Positions 16,830-25,219 of a DNA stretch of 64,000 nucleotides are shown here, one piece after another; the first letter of the stretch is position 1; each line of letters begins with the position of its first letter. The DNA comes from JAPSGM01 sp963777045. GTDB lineage: Bacteria > Chloroflexota > Limnocylindria > QHBO01. The stretch lies in contig CAVZPD010000021.1 in the NCBI GenBank assembly GCA_963777045.1, positions 1-64,000 on the forward strand, read 5' to 3'. Position numbers and translations under genes: made by a program. The notes beneath the pieces were generated by a model that saw nothing but the letters and a program-made list of their open reading frames with translations, made no database searches and was not told the DNA's origin.

Positions 16830-18761
16830 GCATCACCTCGCTCGATGCTTTGGCTGAGGCCTCGAAACGTTTCCTTCCAGTCACGACGGGCTTTCGGAGC
16901 AACGACAGAGTCGGTAGATCCTCGAAGTACACGTAGCAGCCCTTGAGGCCGCGGGTGAGGAGGACGCGGTAGGTGCGCTTGACGAGGTCGGTGAAGCGGT
17001 CGCCGGAGCGCTTGACGATGGAGTCGTGGGACTCGCTGGAGTCGCCGATCCAGGCGTTGGTGGCGGGATCCCAGCGCAGGTCGCGGCCCCAGATGACGCC
17101 GACGTAGTCGAACTCGAAGCCCTGGGCGGTGTAGACGCAGCCGACCTGGTCGATGCCGTTGGGGTCGCGAGGCCCAGAAGTTCGAGGGCGGGATGCCGGG
17201 GGCGAGGCGGCCGGCATCGGGCCTGGCGTTCCAGGGCATCTGCCAGGCGCCGACCTTGACGTCGTTGACGAGGGTGCCATCGGCGTTCGGGTTGGACCAG
17301 GGCCAGCAGAAGCCGGCGGTCAGGCGGGCGGAGTGGCCCTCATCGGCCTTTGATCGGATCAGGGCGTCCAGCTGCTCGACGGAGTCGACGATGCGGAAGT
17401 CGAACGTCTCGCGGTCGGGATCCCAGGTGGGGTTGGCGGACTCGGGCGTGAGGCCGAGCATGCCGTCCACCCACTGCAGGAAGGCCTTCGAGCCGGCGAG
17501 GCGGAACTGGGTCTCGAGCTCGAAGGTGGAGACATCGGCCCCGTTGCGCTCGGCGGCCTCCAGGATGCGCTGGGTGCTGCCGACCTCGTTGGGGCGGACC
17601 GTCTGGTAGTCGTCGATGAAGAAGACCGTCGTCTTCGCCGCCTGGATGAGCTCGTCGACCTGCGGGATGTCGGTGCGCTTCGCCTTCGGCGTGAAGCGGC
17701 TGGCGCTCGTCTCGCGCAGGCGGTGCGCCTCGTCCAGGATGAGGACGTCGACGTCGTTGGCATCGGCGTTGCCGAACTGGTTGAAGTAGCGGAACTGCGA
17801 CTGGCCGGCGCGGCTGCCGACGACGCGGCGCATGTTCTCGGTGAAGGCCTTGCTGCCGGTGGCGTGCATGGCGTTGTAGCCGCGCTTGGCGAGCTCGCCC
17901 ACCAGGTGCAGCGCGATGATCGACTTGCCGGTGCCCGGCCCGCCCTGGACCAGGACGACCGACTTCTTGGCGTCGTGGTAGCCCGCCCGCGCCTCCGCCA
18001 GGACCGATTCGAACGCCACGCGCTGCTCGTCCAGCAGCACGAAGTCGCTCTGCGCCTTGATCATCGCCGCGGTGTGCTCCAGCAGCTTGCGGCTGGGCCG
18101 GTACTTCGACTCGAGGACGCGGCTCATCACCGTGGCGCCTTCGCCGGCGGAGAGGTGGTGGTTCAGGAGCTCCGCCAGCTCGAACGGACTGGTCGCCGGT
18201 GTAGAGCGGGTTGCGGTGGAGGGCCTCGCGGTGGCGATCGGCCCAGAGCTCGCCATCTGGCTCGTAGTTGAGGTTGTGGAGGAAGCTGACGGCGGTGAGG
18301 GCGACGGCATCGGTCTCGTAGAAGACCGAGTGGTTGTCGAGCAGCCACTGCTGGTATCCGCCGACCTGGACCGATGGGTGCAGCACGCGCCGCACCTGCT
18401 TGCCGACGTAGAGCTCCACGCAGTTGTCCGCCGTGGATGGACCGATGCTGCCCTCGCTCCACTGCTTGAGCTCGACCACCACCGCGTTCTCGGCGCTGGT
18501 GGCGGCGTGGCCGGTGAGCATGGCGTCCAGCCGGCGGCTGGTGTTGCCGAGCTGGTACTCGAGGATGACGCCGTGGTCGTGCAGCTCGGCCTGGTCGAGG
18601 AGGAGCTGGAGCGCCATGAGGCTGTTCTGCCAGCTGGCCACCTCGTTGGGTGACGGCTTGTGGCCGATCTGGGTGGTGTACTCGGCGCGCAGCTTCTCCG
18701 CGATCCGATGCATCTGCGCATCGGCCCGGAACTGCTCGGTGGTCCCGGCGTAGAGCTTCAT
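16816..18761 (-). pseudogene. DUF2075-type nuclease-helicase, broken by two frameshifts
   Basis: Read across frames this is one protein of about 648 residues. The N-terminus has RRLDAMLTGH...AVVVELKQW, a D...E-x-K nuclease signature. The middle has Walker A QGGPGTGKSIIALHL, Walker B VLILDEAHRLRE, and FFIDDYQTVRPNE. The C-terminus has VGCVYTAQGFEFDYVGVIWG and YRVLLTRGLKGCYVYF, typical superfamily 1 blocks of DUF2075. One indel lies near 18184-18196 and another near 17168-17172; each is a single-base event and no motif is lost. Either the gene is recently inactivated or these are sequence errors. Its end overlaps the SF2 helicase start, and an N-terminal remnant of a second copy lies at 21177-21269. 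Confidence 0.85.
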
Positions 18762-18764
18762 CAG

Positions 18765-19217
18765 CTAGATGGCCACGCCCGTCCAGAGCAGGGCCGTCGC
18801 CGTCCACGCCAGCGCGCCGGCACCCGCAGTCCCCAGGAAGAGCGCCGCTGCCGCGGTGCGGCGCAGTGCCACCCACGCCAGGCCAATCGCAACTATATAC
18901 AGCGTCAGACCCCGAAGATCGCCACCTGGCGGCTGAGGAAGCGCGTACCCGGCCACTGCGGCGGCAATCACCGCAATCCACATGGCCGGGGTTCGGTTCA
19001 CGACCAGCTTCGCCATGTCGTACGTGGCCAGGCCAGACGCGGCCGTGGTCAAGAGAAGCCCGATCAGGAAGAGGGTGACGAAGACTTCGTGAGGGCCTCC
19101 GTCCCGGCGGCTGGCCGGCAGGAAGGCGATGATGGCGAGCGCAACCCCTGTCGCGAGCGCGGCGGCGGCGAGCCAGCTCGAGCCGAAGGACGCACGCTGA
19201 CGCAGGGTTTCAGGCAT
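18765..19217 (-). CDS. Four-helix membrane protein heading the defence operon
   Basis: 150 residues with four hydrophobic segments (about 14-33, 47-66, 80-98 and 110-148). No family recognised. Its TAG stop is immediately followed by the ATG of the DUF2075 gene, so it is the first gene of the operon that runs to 10671. A conserved promoter-like motif lies 45 bp upstream on the same strand. Possible membrane effector or anchor of the system, or merely a host gene next to it. Confidence 0.6.
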   Translation of the reverse strand: MPETLRQRASFGSSWLAAAALATGVALAIIAFLPASRRDGGPHEVFVTLFLIGLLLTTAASGLATYDMAKLVVNRTPAMWIAVIAAAVAGYALPQPPGGDLRGLTLYIVAIGLAWVALRRTAAAALFLGTAGAGALAWTATALLWTGVAI

Positions 19218-19261
19218 CGGTCACCCCCGGGTGGCGAGCTGGGCAAGGCTGCTTGGCGGGT

Positions 19262-19287
19262 AGGTTAGCACCGGCAATCAACTAGGA
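19262..19287 (-). promoter_or_regulatory. Extended -10 promoter with conserved upstream box
   Basis: On the minus strand TGCTAACCT (TGn-TANNNT extended -10) is preceded by TTGATTGCC and CCTAg. Almost the same ~26-bp arrangement occurs at 23812-23837 and 33867-33890. All three lie 38-46 bp before a minus-strand start codon. Confidence 0.5.
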
Positions 19288-19321
19288 TTCGCCTCAAACG
19301 CAGGTCAGCCGGAGTGCGGAG

Positions 19322-20242
19322 ATGCGGTTCTGGGTTGGGATCACGGACTGGGAGTGGTTCCAGTTCCTCCGCGCCCACCAGCCGCTGGATGAGGTGAACT
19401 TCTGGCAGCCAAGTGCTGGCCGGCGGCCTGTGACGCTGGAGCGGGGCGCGCTGTTCCTGTTCAAGTTGCACGCATCGCATGGCGGGTACATCGTCGGCGG
19501 GGGATTCTTCATCCGGTACACAGCCCTGCCAGTCGGGCTCGCGTGGGAGACCTTCGGCGAGGAGAACGGCGCGAGCACGTTCGCTGAGATGGTTCTGCGG
19601 ATCGGGCGCTATCGGCATCGGGCGGTCGATGTGCATGCCGATCCTGTCGGATGCCTCGTGCTCGTTGAGCCGTTCTTCTTTGACGAGGCGGACTGGATCG
19701 CCGCGCCCAGCGATTGGGCGCCGAACATTGTCCAGGGGAAGACCTACGACAGCGATGCAGGCATCGGTCGCGAGCTTTGGCAAGCGGTTCAGCTGCGGTT
19801 GGCGGGGAAGCGAGAGCCGACTGCCCATGCGATCGGGGAGGATCGATACGGACCACCCATCCTTGTCCATCCACGCCTCGGTCAGGGCGCGTTCCGGGTC
19901 GAGGTCCTGGATGCCTACGCACGCCGGTGTGCGGTGACAGGCGAGCGAACGCTGCCAGTCCTCGACGCGGCCCACATCAAGCCGTACGCGCAGTCCGGCC
20001 CGCATCGGCTTGAGAACGGAATGCTCCTTCGCAAGGACTTGCACGCACTGTTCGACGCCGGCTACGTGACGGTAACGCCGTCACTGGAGCTTCGCGTCAG
20101 CCGCCGAATCCGGGAGGAGTTTGAGAACGGCCGCGACTACTACGCGCTTGAAGGCGCGCCGCTGCGGCTCCCGATGCCGCCGAACCCGCCGCCATCGGCC
20201 GAGTTCCTGGAGTGGCATGGCGACATGGTGTTCCGCTCATGA
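19322..20242 (+). CDS. HNH endonuclease
   Basis: 306 residues. The C-terminal HNH module reads CAVTGERTLPVLDAAHIKPY, then ENGMLLRKDLHALFDAGYV: the His of AAHIKPY, the Asn of ENG and the last His form the catalytic triad. The first ~190 residues are a conserved N-terminal domain of putative restriction endonucleases of this type, likely for DNA recognition. It overlaps the next HNH gene by four bases. Divergent from the defence operon across a short intergenic region, it is probably part of the same defence island. Confidence 0.85.
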   Translation: MRFWVGITDWEWFQFLRAHQPLDEVNFWQPSAGRRPVTLERGALFLFKLHASHGGYIVGGGFFIRYTALPVGLAWETFGEENGASTFAEMVLRIGRYRHRAVDVHADPVGCLVLVEPFFFDEADWIAAPSDWAPNIVQGKTYDSDAGIGRELWQAVQLRLAGKREPTAHAIGEDRYGPPILVHPRLGQGAFRVEVLDAYARRCAVTGERTLPVLDAAHIKPYAQSGPHRLENGMLLRKDLHALFDAGYVTVTPSLELRVSRRIREEFENGRDYYALEGAPLRLPMPPNPPPSAEFLEWHGDMVFRS

Positions 20243-21156
20243 CGGGCGACCTCGACCTGCGCGTACGGTTGGCCGCGTTCCAGTGGTTGGCCGCCCAGGC
20301 CGAGATCCATGGCGACACGTTGCCGAGGTCATTACTGGCGGAAGGCTTCGACTTCGACGGGATGCGCGTGCCGCTCCTCAACCCGCAAGGCATCTTCAAG
20401 CCGCGAATCATGGACCTGCCGCTGTCGATCACGACCATACCGGGCGGCCCCTATGACGACCTCATCGGCGCCGACAGTCGGGTCATCACCTACAGGTATC
20501 GTGGGACGGACCCGCAGCATGGGGACAATCGCGGGCTGCGCGAGGCGATTCGACGCCAGACGCCCCTGATCTACTTCTATCGGCTGCAGCCGGGTCAGTA
20601 CCTCGCGACATACCCGGTCTACATAGTGGGCGATCATCCGGCCGACCTGGCGTTCGACGTCCAGGTCGACGACGTCCAGCAGTTGTTCTCGCCGGAGGTG
20701 GCCGCCGCACCCGCCATCGCCGAGGATCGGGCCGAGATCCGGCGCGGGTACGTGACTGCCATGGTCCGCCGCCGGCTGCACCAGCAGGCATTCAGGGCGC
20801 GCGTGCTGGAGGCGTATCGGACGCAGTGCGCGCTGTGCCGGCTTCGGCACCAGGAACTGTTGGACGCAGCGCATATCATCGGCGACGCGGAGGACCAAGG
20901 CGATCCGGTGGTCTCGAACGGCCTCTCGCTGTGCAAGCTCCATCACGCGGCCTTTGATCGGCACTTCCTCACCGTTCGGCCGGACTACCTGATTGAGGTG
21001 CGCCAGTCCGTCCTGCTGGAGGAGGATGGACCGATGCTGCTGCACGGACTCAAGGAGATGCACGAACGGCAAATTCTGCTGCCGTCGCAACTGCAGCTGC
21101 GGCCCGATCGCTATCGACTTGCTCAGCGCTACCGCGCGTTCGCAGCGGCGCCATGA
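20239..21156 (+). CDS. Second HNH endonuclease, coupled to the first
   Basis: 305 residues. The HNH module has a zinc-type first Cys pair: CALCRLRHQELLDAAHIIGD, then VSNGLSLCKLHHAAFDRHFL. The N-terminal ~200 residues include LNPQGIFKPRIMDLPLSI, YRYRGTDPQHGDNRGLREA and a PLIYFYRLQPGQYLATYPV stretch known from this restriction-endonuclease family. ATG at 20239 overlaps the previous stop (ATGA), so the two nucleases are made together and may work as a pair. Confidence 0.85.
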   Translation: MTGDLDLRVRLAAFQWLAAQAEIHGDTLPRSLLAEGFDFDGMRVPLLNPQGIFKPRIMDLPLSITTIPGGPYDDLIGADSRVITYRYRGTDPQHGDNRGLREAIRRQTPLIYFYRLQPGQYLATYPVYIVGDHPADLAFDVQVDDVQQLFSPEVAAAPAIAEDRAEIRRGYVTAMVRRRLHQQAFRARVLEAYRTQCALCRLRHQELLDAAHIIGDAEDQGDPVVSNGLSLCKLHHAAFDRHFLTVRPDYLIEVRQSVLLEEDGPMLLHGLKEMHERQILLPSQLQLRPDRYRLAQRYRAFAAAP

Positions 21157-21176
21157 AGACCTGGTGCTTGTCGATT

Positions 21177-21269
21177 TCAGTGCCTGTGACTTGGCGCGCA
21201 GCTCTCAGCGACCCGGTGCATCTGGGGATAGGCCCTGAAGCGCTCGGTTGTCCCGCCGGACAGCTTCAT
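21177..21269 (-). pseudogene. Remnant of a second DUF2075 gene (5' end)
   Basis: The minus strand encodes MKLSGGTTERFRAYPQMHRV, then AESCAPSHRH and a stop. This aligns with the start of the DUF2075 protein at 18761 (MKLYAGTTEQFRADAQMHRI, then AEKLRAEY). A one-base deletion after GAGA shifts the frame, but the DNA (AGCTGCGCGCC) continues to match. Only the first ~35 codons remain, followed by the HNH gene end. Confidence 0.7.
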
Positions 21270-21859
21270 GACCTGCCGCTCGTACCCGCCAGGTGCGTGC
21301 GGTGGAGGAGGTTGCACACCACCGGCGCCTGACCTTCGGGATCGTCGCTCAACTGGAAGACGGAAAGCTGATCGAGGACGAATGGCTCGGCGATTCGCTC
21401 GTCGAGAAGGCTCGCAGCGTCGTCGTCCGAGACCGGGCTGCGTGAGCGGAGCGTGACATGCGGCCCGAAGGGCCACGGGTTGTCTTCGAACTGCAAGCCG
21501 GAGCCGACGATGCGCTGATGAAGGGCGCGCAGACCGGATTCGTCAGTGAACGTGAACACGAAGATGTCGGTGTTCGGGAAACGAATCACCGCGCCCAACG
21601 ACGTCTGGATAGGCGGCGTCTCGGCCGCGACTTTGTCGAGTGTCGCGAAGACATCGGCCGGATTGCTGCCCACCTTGAAGCAACCGACCCCACTCGATCC
21701 CACCACGGTGGTCTCCGCCGGCAGAGCCGCGCGGAATAGGTCGCCGTGCTTACGCCTGATGTCCATCACGGCGCTGGCGACTGGCTCCGGAAGGTCAAGC
21801 ACCGCGTAGGTCTGCGGTGGGACGCTGGCTCTCGTTGCCGCTTGAGCCGCTGGCGTCAA
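21266..21859 (-). CDS. 2H phosphoesterase / 2'-5' RNA ligase-like protein
   Basis: 197 residues, TTG start overlapping the stop of the PIN gene. The second catalytic motif is intact (FGPHVTLRS). The first HxT motif of the family appears replaced: AETTVVGSSGVGCF stands where His-x-Thr is expected. The fold prediction is supported by the spacing (~105 residues between motifs) and the PNTDIFVFTF strand. With one catalytic His missing, activity as cyclic phosphodiesterase is doubtful; binding of a nucleotide or RNA end is possible. Confidence 0.65.
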   Translation of the reverse strand: MTPAAQAATRASVPPQTYAVLDLPEPVASAVMDIRRKHGDLFRAALPAETTVVGSSGVGCFKVGSNPADVFATLDKVAAETPPIQTSLGAVIRFPNTDIFVFTFTDESGLRALHQRIVGSGLQFEDNPWPFGPHVTLRSRSPVSDDDAASLLDERIAEPFVLDQLSVFQLSDDPEGQAPVVCNLLHRTHLAGTSGRS

Positions 21860-22413
21860 GACGCTAACTCCGATCGCATCACCGCTGAGAACTCAGGTGC
21901 GTGCTGTTCAAGAGCCGCCAGGACATCGTCCAGAGTTATCGGCGGTCGGCGGAGATCGTCTCCGAGTTCTGCGAATACCTGGCGGACGGTAGTGGCGTCG
22001 AGCGTCCACTGGTTAAGTAGGAAGGCATCCAGGCTCTGGACCTCGATGTTCAGGACCGCGACCACGTCGCCGGGGATGTCGTCGACATTGTTCGTCACGA
22101 TGGCATCGGCCTTCGCAGCAATGGCGGCCGCCACGACATGTCGGTCGCCCTCGTCGACCCCTTCAGGAACGGCTGAAAGGTACCGCGCGACATTCTCGAC
22201 CATAGCCTCGTCGAAGTGCGCCGCCATCACGTCAATTCGCCTTCGTATCTTCGCCGGATCCAGGTCACGCCTCTCGAGGCTCTCTCGGACTTCGTCGAGG
22301 ATCTCTGCACTCCACACCGGACGAAATAGACCACGGTCCGCGAGCCGGAGCAGCACCTCGGTGGTAATGATTGGGTGCAGCACATTCGCATCGAGGACTG
22401 CGGCATACGGCAT
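21856..22413 (-). CDS. PIN-domain toxin (VapC-like)
   Basis: 185 residues. PIN metal ligands appear in AVLDANVLHP (Asp), EVRESL region, GVDEGDRHVVAAAIAAK (Glu, Asp) and ADAIVTNNVDD (Asn/Asp). PIN toxins cleave RNA. The antitoxin gene lies directly upstream (two bases between stop and start), and the 2H phosphoesterase overlaps downstream. Confidence 0.85.
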   Translation of the reverse strand: MPYAAVLDANVLHPIITTEVLLRLADRGLFRPVWSAEILDEVRESLERRDLDPAKIRRRIDVMAAHFDEAMVENVARYLSAVPEGVDEGDRHVVAAAIAAKADAIVTNNVDDIPGDVVAVLNIEVQSLDAFLLNQWTLDATTVRQVFAELGDDLRRPPITLDDVLAALEQHAPEFSAVMRSELAS

Positions 22414-22415
22414 CG

Positions 22416-22835
22416 CTACTCATCGAGACTGTCAGCGTCCTGAAGCAGATCGCGCAGCGCGGCGCGCCGACGCTCCGAACGCTCGCGCCGGTAGCGGAGT
22501 ACATCTTCGAGCGCGATCCTTCGGTGCGTACCGACCATCTCGTATGGCAGCTCGTCTCGCTCGAGGAGCCGAACGAGGTATGGCCGCGACATGCCAAGCA
22601 GCTCGGCGGCTTGCTGCGTCGTCAGGAGCTGGCCGAAGGAAAGCAGTGAAACGCGGTTGCCGCGCCGCAGCTCGTGGACGCCACGCAACAGCAGGTCACG
22701 AAGCGCTTCAGGGATGTCCTGTTCATCCCCGTGATGGGCAAGCCTGAGCGTGCCGTCCAGGAGCCCGTTTTCGATCGCCGCGAGAGCGGGATCGTCCGCG
22801 CGAGCGGAAATCGGTTCGCGCGCAACCGTCGTCAT
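22416..22835 (-). CDS. Excisionase-type HTH antitoxin
   Basis: 139 residues. Residues ~70-120 form an excisionase/MerR-like helix-turn-helix: LLTTQQAAELLGMSRPYLVR, then LLERDELPYEMVGTHRRI and ALEDVLRYR. The N-terminal ~65 residues and the C-terminal acidic tail probably wrap the PIN toxin. Forms an operon with the PIN gene; two direct GGCATTA repeats lie in its promoter. Confidence 0.8.
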   Translation of the reverse strand: MTTVAREPISARADDPALAAIENGLLDGTLRLAHHGDEQDIPEALRDLLLRGVHELRRGNRVSLLSFGQLLTTQQAAELLGMSRPYLVRLLERDELPYEMVGTHRRIALEDVLRYRRERSERRRAALRDLLQDADSLDE

Positions 22836-22865
22836 CCGTATGCCCTCCAGTCAGTTGCCGATGAG

Positions 22866-22880
22866 GGCATTATGGCATTA
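22866..22880 (-). promoter_or_regulatory. Promoter with tandem GGCATTA operator
   Basis: Two GGCATTA heptamers (22866-22872 and 22874-22880) lie one base apart, about 30-45 bp before the antitoxin start. Read on the minus strand they include a CATAAT -10-like hexamer. Likely autoregulation site of the HTH-PIN operon. Confidence 0.45.
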
Positions 22881-22917
22881 AACGCAATATCCGTAACTAG
22901 GACCATCGAGCCAAGCA

Positions 22918-23376
22918 CTAGTAGCGGAGCAGCGTCATCACGCCACCGACGCGGTTCATCATCACGATTCCGATAGGCAGCGTGACGATGAGCAGGCTGA
23001 TGAACCAGGCGGCGTACATCCAGATGAAGCCCAGCCACCAGCCAATGAGGACGAACCAGATCGCGCGTAGCAGGATCGGCAGCTGGTTCGGGTTGCGACC
23101 GCAAACGTAGGAAACGCCGTCGCGCACCTCGGTCTCGTAGATGACTGTTCGCGCTCGCAGCGTCATGAGCGCCGGGATCCGGTTGAAGACCATGAATGCA
23201 ATCGGCAGCCCGATGATCGTCACCGCGAAGAACCAACCCACGCCAATTGCGATTGCCGATAGCCACCAGCCGACGAAGATGTACCAGATGACCCGCACGA
23301 GCATGCCTGGCCCGCTGCGTTCAGTGACGAAGACCTGCTGATGTCCCTGCACGTTTCCTCCTGATCCGTCGGTCAT
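22918..23376 (-). CDS. YccF-type inner membrane protein
   Basis: 152 residues from the ATG at 23376, which overlaps the preceding stop (ATGA). Two copies of a YccF-like repeat are visible: VIWYIFVGWWLSAIAIGVGW...TIIGLPIAFMVFNRIPAL and AIWFVLIGWWLGFIWMYAAW...VTLPIGIVMMNRVGGVM. Each has two hydrophobic helices. The N-terminal 30 residues are cytoplasmic. Function of the family is unknown. Translationally coupled to an NTF2-like protein. Confidence 0.82.
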   Translation of the reverse strand: MTDGSGGNVQGHQQVFVTERSGPGMLVRVIWYIFVGWWLSAIAIGVGWFFAVTIIGLPIAFMVFNRIPALMTLRARTVIYETEVRDGVSYVCGRNPNQLPILLRAIWFVLIGWWLGFIWMYAAWFISLLIVTLPIGIVMMNRVGGVMTLLRY

Positions 23377-23774
23377 CGGTCCATTTGTGGTTCGACGATC
23401 TTCCAGTACGAATCCTTCTTGACGACCAGGCCGTCGCGGAAGGTCCACAGGTCGCAGCCGCGGACCTCGAGGCGGGTGCCATCGGTGGTGGTGCCGGTCA
23501 GGGTCCATTCCGATGCGCCGCGGTCGCCGGCGACAAAGTGGTCGTCGTCGCCGTAGTGGACGTCGGGGATGCCGGCGAAGCGGGCGGCCAGGCCCTCGCG
23601 GACGGCGGCCTTGCCCTCGAAGCGGCGGCCGTGCGGGTCGGGGCCGCGCGGGGACTCGAAGACGGCGTCATCGGCAAAGAAGGCCATGATCGCGTCCAGG
23701 TCGTGCCGGTTGAAGGCGTCGGCGATCGCCTGGAGCATGGCAACGGACGCGGGCGCGCGCGTGGGCTCGGGCAT
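23373..23774 (-). CDS. NTF2/SnoaL-like protein
   Basis: 133 residues with the standard start of the fold, IADAFNRHDLDAIMAFFADD, then EGKAAVREGLAARFAGIPD and the last strands VRGCDLWTFRDGLVVKKDSYWK. Such proteins bind small hydrophobic molecules or act as isomerases; no substrate can be named. It has the conserved extended -10 motif 38 bp upstream. An internally deleted copy, with the same promoter, is at 33665-33830. Confidence 0.85.
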   Translation of the reverse strand: MPEPTRAPASVAMLQAIADAFNRHDLDAIMAFFADDAVFESPRGPDPHGRRFEGKAAVREGLAARFAGIPDVHYGDDDHFVAGDRGASEWTLTGTTTDGTRLEVRGCDLWTFRDGLVVKKDSYWKIVEPQMDR

Positions 23775-23811
23775 GGTCACCCCCGTCGGGCAGCGTGGGC
23801 TACGTTCGCGA

Positions 23812-23837
23812 AGGTTAGCAGGGGCAATCAAGTAGGA
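23812..23837 (-). promoter_or_regulatory. Extended -10 promoter with conserved upstream box
   Basis: Minus strand: TCCTACTTGATTGCCCC followed by TGCTAACCT. Same arrangement as 19262-19287 and 33867-33890. Drives the NTF2-like/YccF pair. Confidence 0.5.
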
Positions 23838-23902
23838 GTGGCCCTGAGGGGCGAGAAGCATCCAGTAAGCATCGGGTAAGCGCGAGGCGCCAGCCTGCGG
23901 GG

Positions 23903-24136
23903 GTGCCGTTTCGAGATCTCGTCGGCCGCCACGCACGCCGCGAGGCAGCGCGCGAAGGCATATCTATCGAGGAGATTGAGGCGGCCTACGTATGGCCGGA
24001 CGAGACGCGGCCCTCGACTCACGACGACGCGCGGGAGATCCGCACCCGCTACTTTCCTGACGGGGCGGTCGAGGTGGTGGTGGATACAATCGACGGCAGA
24101 GTGGTTACCGTTTGGCGCCGAGGTGGTTCTGCATGA
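23903..24136 (+). CDS. DUF4258-like small protein
   Basis: 77 residues, GTG start. The sequence HARREAAREGISIEEIEAAY, then RTRYFPDGAVEVVVDTIDG and VVTVWRRG fits DUF4258 (BrnT/RelE-like fold). It overlaps the next gene by four bases. The pair DUF4258 + DUF2283 is commonly found as a small two-gene unit of toxin-antitoxin type; direct evidence of toxicity cannot be read from sequence. Confidence 0.7.
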   Translation: MPFRDLVGRHARREAAREGISIEEIEAAYVWPDETRPSTHDDAREIRTRYFPDGAVEVVVDTIDGRVVTVWRRGGSA

Positions 24137-24387
24137 CGCATCTCCTGCTCGAATACGACGAGTCGGTCGACGCCGCGTACCTCCAGGTCAGCGATCTGCC
24201 CTGGGACCACCAGGAGCGCCTCGATGACGCTCGCGGTGTCAACTACGCGGCCGATGGAAGCGTCGTCGGCATCGAGCTGCTCTCGCCGGCGCGTCGCGGG
24301 GTGAACCTCGATGGGCTCCCATTCGCGAACGATGTCGAGCGGGTGATGCGCGCCCGCGGGTTCCGGATCCTGCAGCGCACGAGCTGA
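24133..24387 (+). CDS. DUF2283 protein
   Basis: 84 residues. Hallmarks are the opening YDESVDAAYLQVSD and the middle NYAADGSVVGIELLSPARRG, both typical of DUF2283. ATG overlaps the TGA of the DUF4258 gene. Likely partner (possibly antitoxin) of that protein. Confidence 0.8.
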   Translation: MTHLLLEYDESVDAAYLQVSDLPWDHQERLDDARGVNYAADGSVVGIELLSPARRGVNLDGLPFANDVERVMRARGFRILQRTS

Positions 24388-24389
24388 TG

Positions 24390-24897
24390 GCTGGGGAGGC
24401 GACCAGCGGCGGCAGCTGGTGTCTGAACAGCAATGCGACTGCAGCGGCCGGAAGGGTCAGCAGGTCGCTCGGGTCCGGCGTGAGCTGGACCGGTTGCAGC
24501 GCCGGCATCGCTCCGTCCTGCAGGGAGAGTGCGATGGCGTGGAATGGCCATTGGCCCGCGGCGAGCTCCCAGCGGTAGGCGTCAGCACCGAGGGGCGTGA
24601 GCTTGCATGGCGGTGAAGATCGTCATCGTCACCAGGACGGCGGCCACGGCCGCGCGGCGGCCCGGAGCAGGGATGTGCGGCGACGTGGTCGCGGCAAGGT
24701 CCGCGATGGCCAGCAGCACGAGCGGCACCAGCGCCAGGGCCGCCACGTCCGAGAGCTTCCCCGATAGCCAGCCGGGGTGGTGCACCTTCAGGACGTTGGT
24801 CGTTGGCGAGCAGCAGGACGAGCATCCCGAGCGGAACGGGATGGAGGAGTGCGAGCAACCAGTTGCCGGGACGGGATGGGGCAGTCGCGGCTGTCAT
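24390..24897 (-). pseudogene. Frameshifted small membrane protein
   Basis: The start at 24897 gives MTAATAPSRPGNWLLALLHP with a hydrophobic helix. After about 34 codons the frame changes near 24800 to VHHPGWLSGKLSDVAALALV, then PLVLLAIADLAA, and a third hydrophobic helix. A third frame continues with YRWELAAGQWPFHAIALSLQ. The PGWLSGKLSD motif is known from small uncharacterised membrane proteins. At least two indels interrupt it. The start overlaps the stop of the upstream fragment. Confidence 0.55.
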
Positions 24898-25219
24898 CGC
24901 AGGTTGTCCACAGCCGGATCCAGCGGCCAGAGCGTGACCAGCCCATCCCAGGCGTACCGGACCCAGGCCTGCCCGTACTCGGTCCCGACCGATACTCCCG
25001 ACCTGCAGGCGTATCCGAGGCAGTCCATGGCTTCGCCGCTGGCGGTCTCAACCGTCGCGTCGGGGACGAGCGGGACCGGAGCCCCGTTGGCCCGGATGAT
25101 GACCGGAGCAGCAGCGTCGGTCAGTGTCCTGAAGTTCAGCTGGACGATCGCCAGATGGCTGGGAACGCGATCCGGTCCGCGGCGAGCAGCAGTCGACCGT
25201 CCGCTGAGGCGGCGTCATC
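24894..25219 (-). pseudogene. Fragmented hypothetical protein
   Basis: The C-terminal frame encodes HLAIVQLNFRTLTDAAAPVI, later ETASGEAMDCLGYACRSGVS and VRYAWDGLVTLWPLDPAVDN, ending in a TGA that overlaps the next start. Upstream, another frame reads DGRLLLAADRIAFPA, suggesting an indel near 25155. No start codon is found in the main frame. Nothing is known of its function. Confidence 0.4.
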
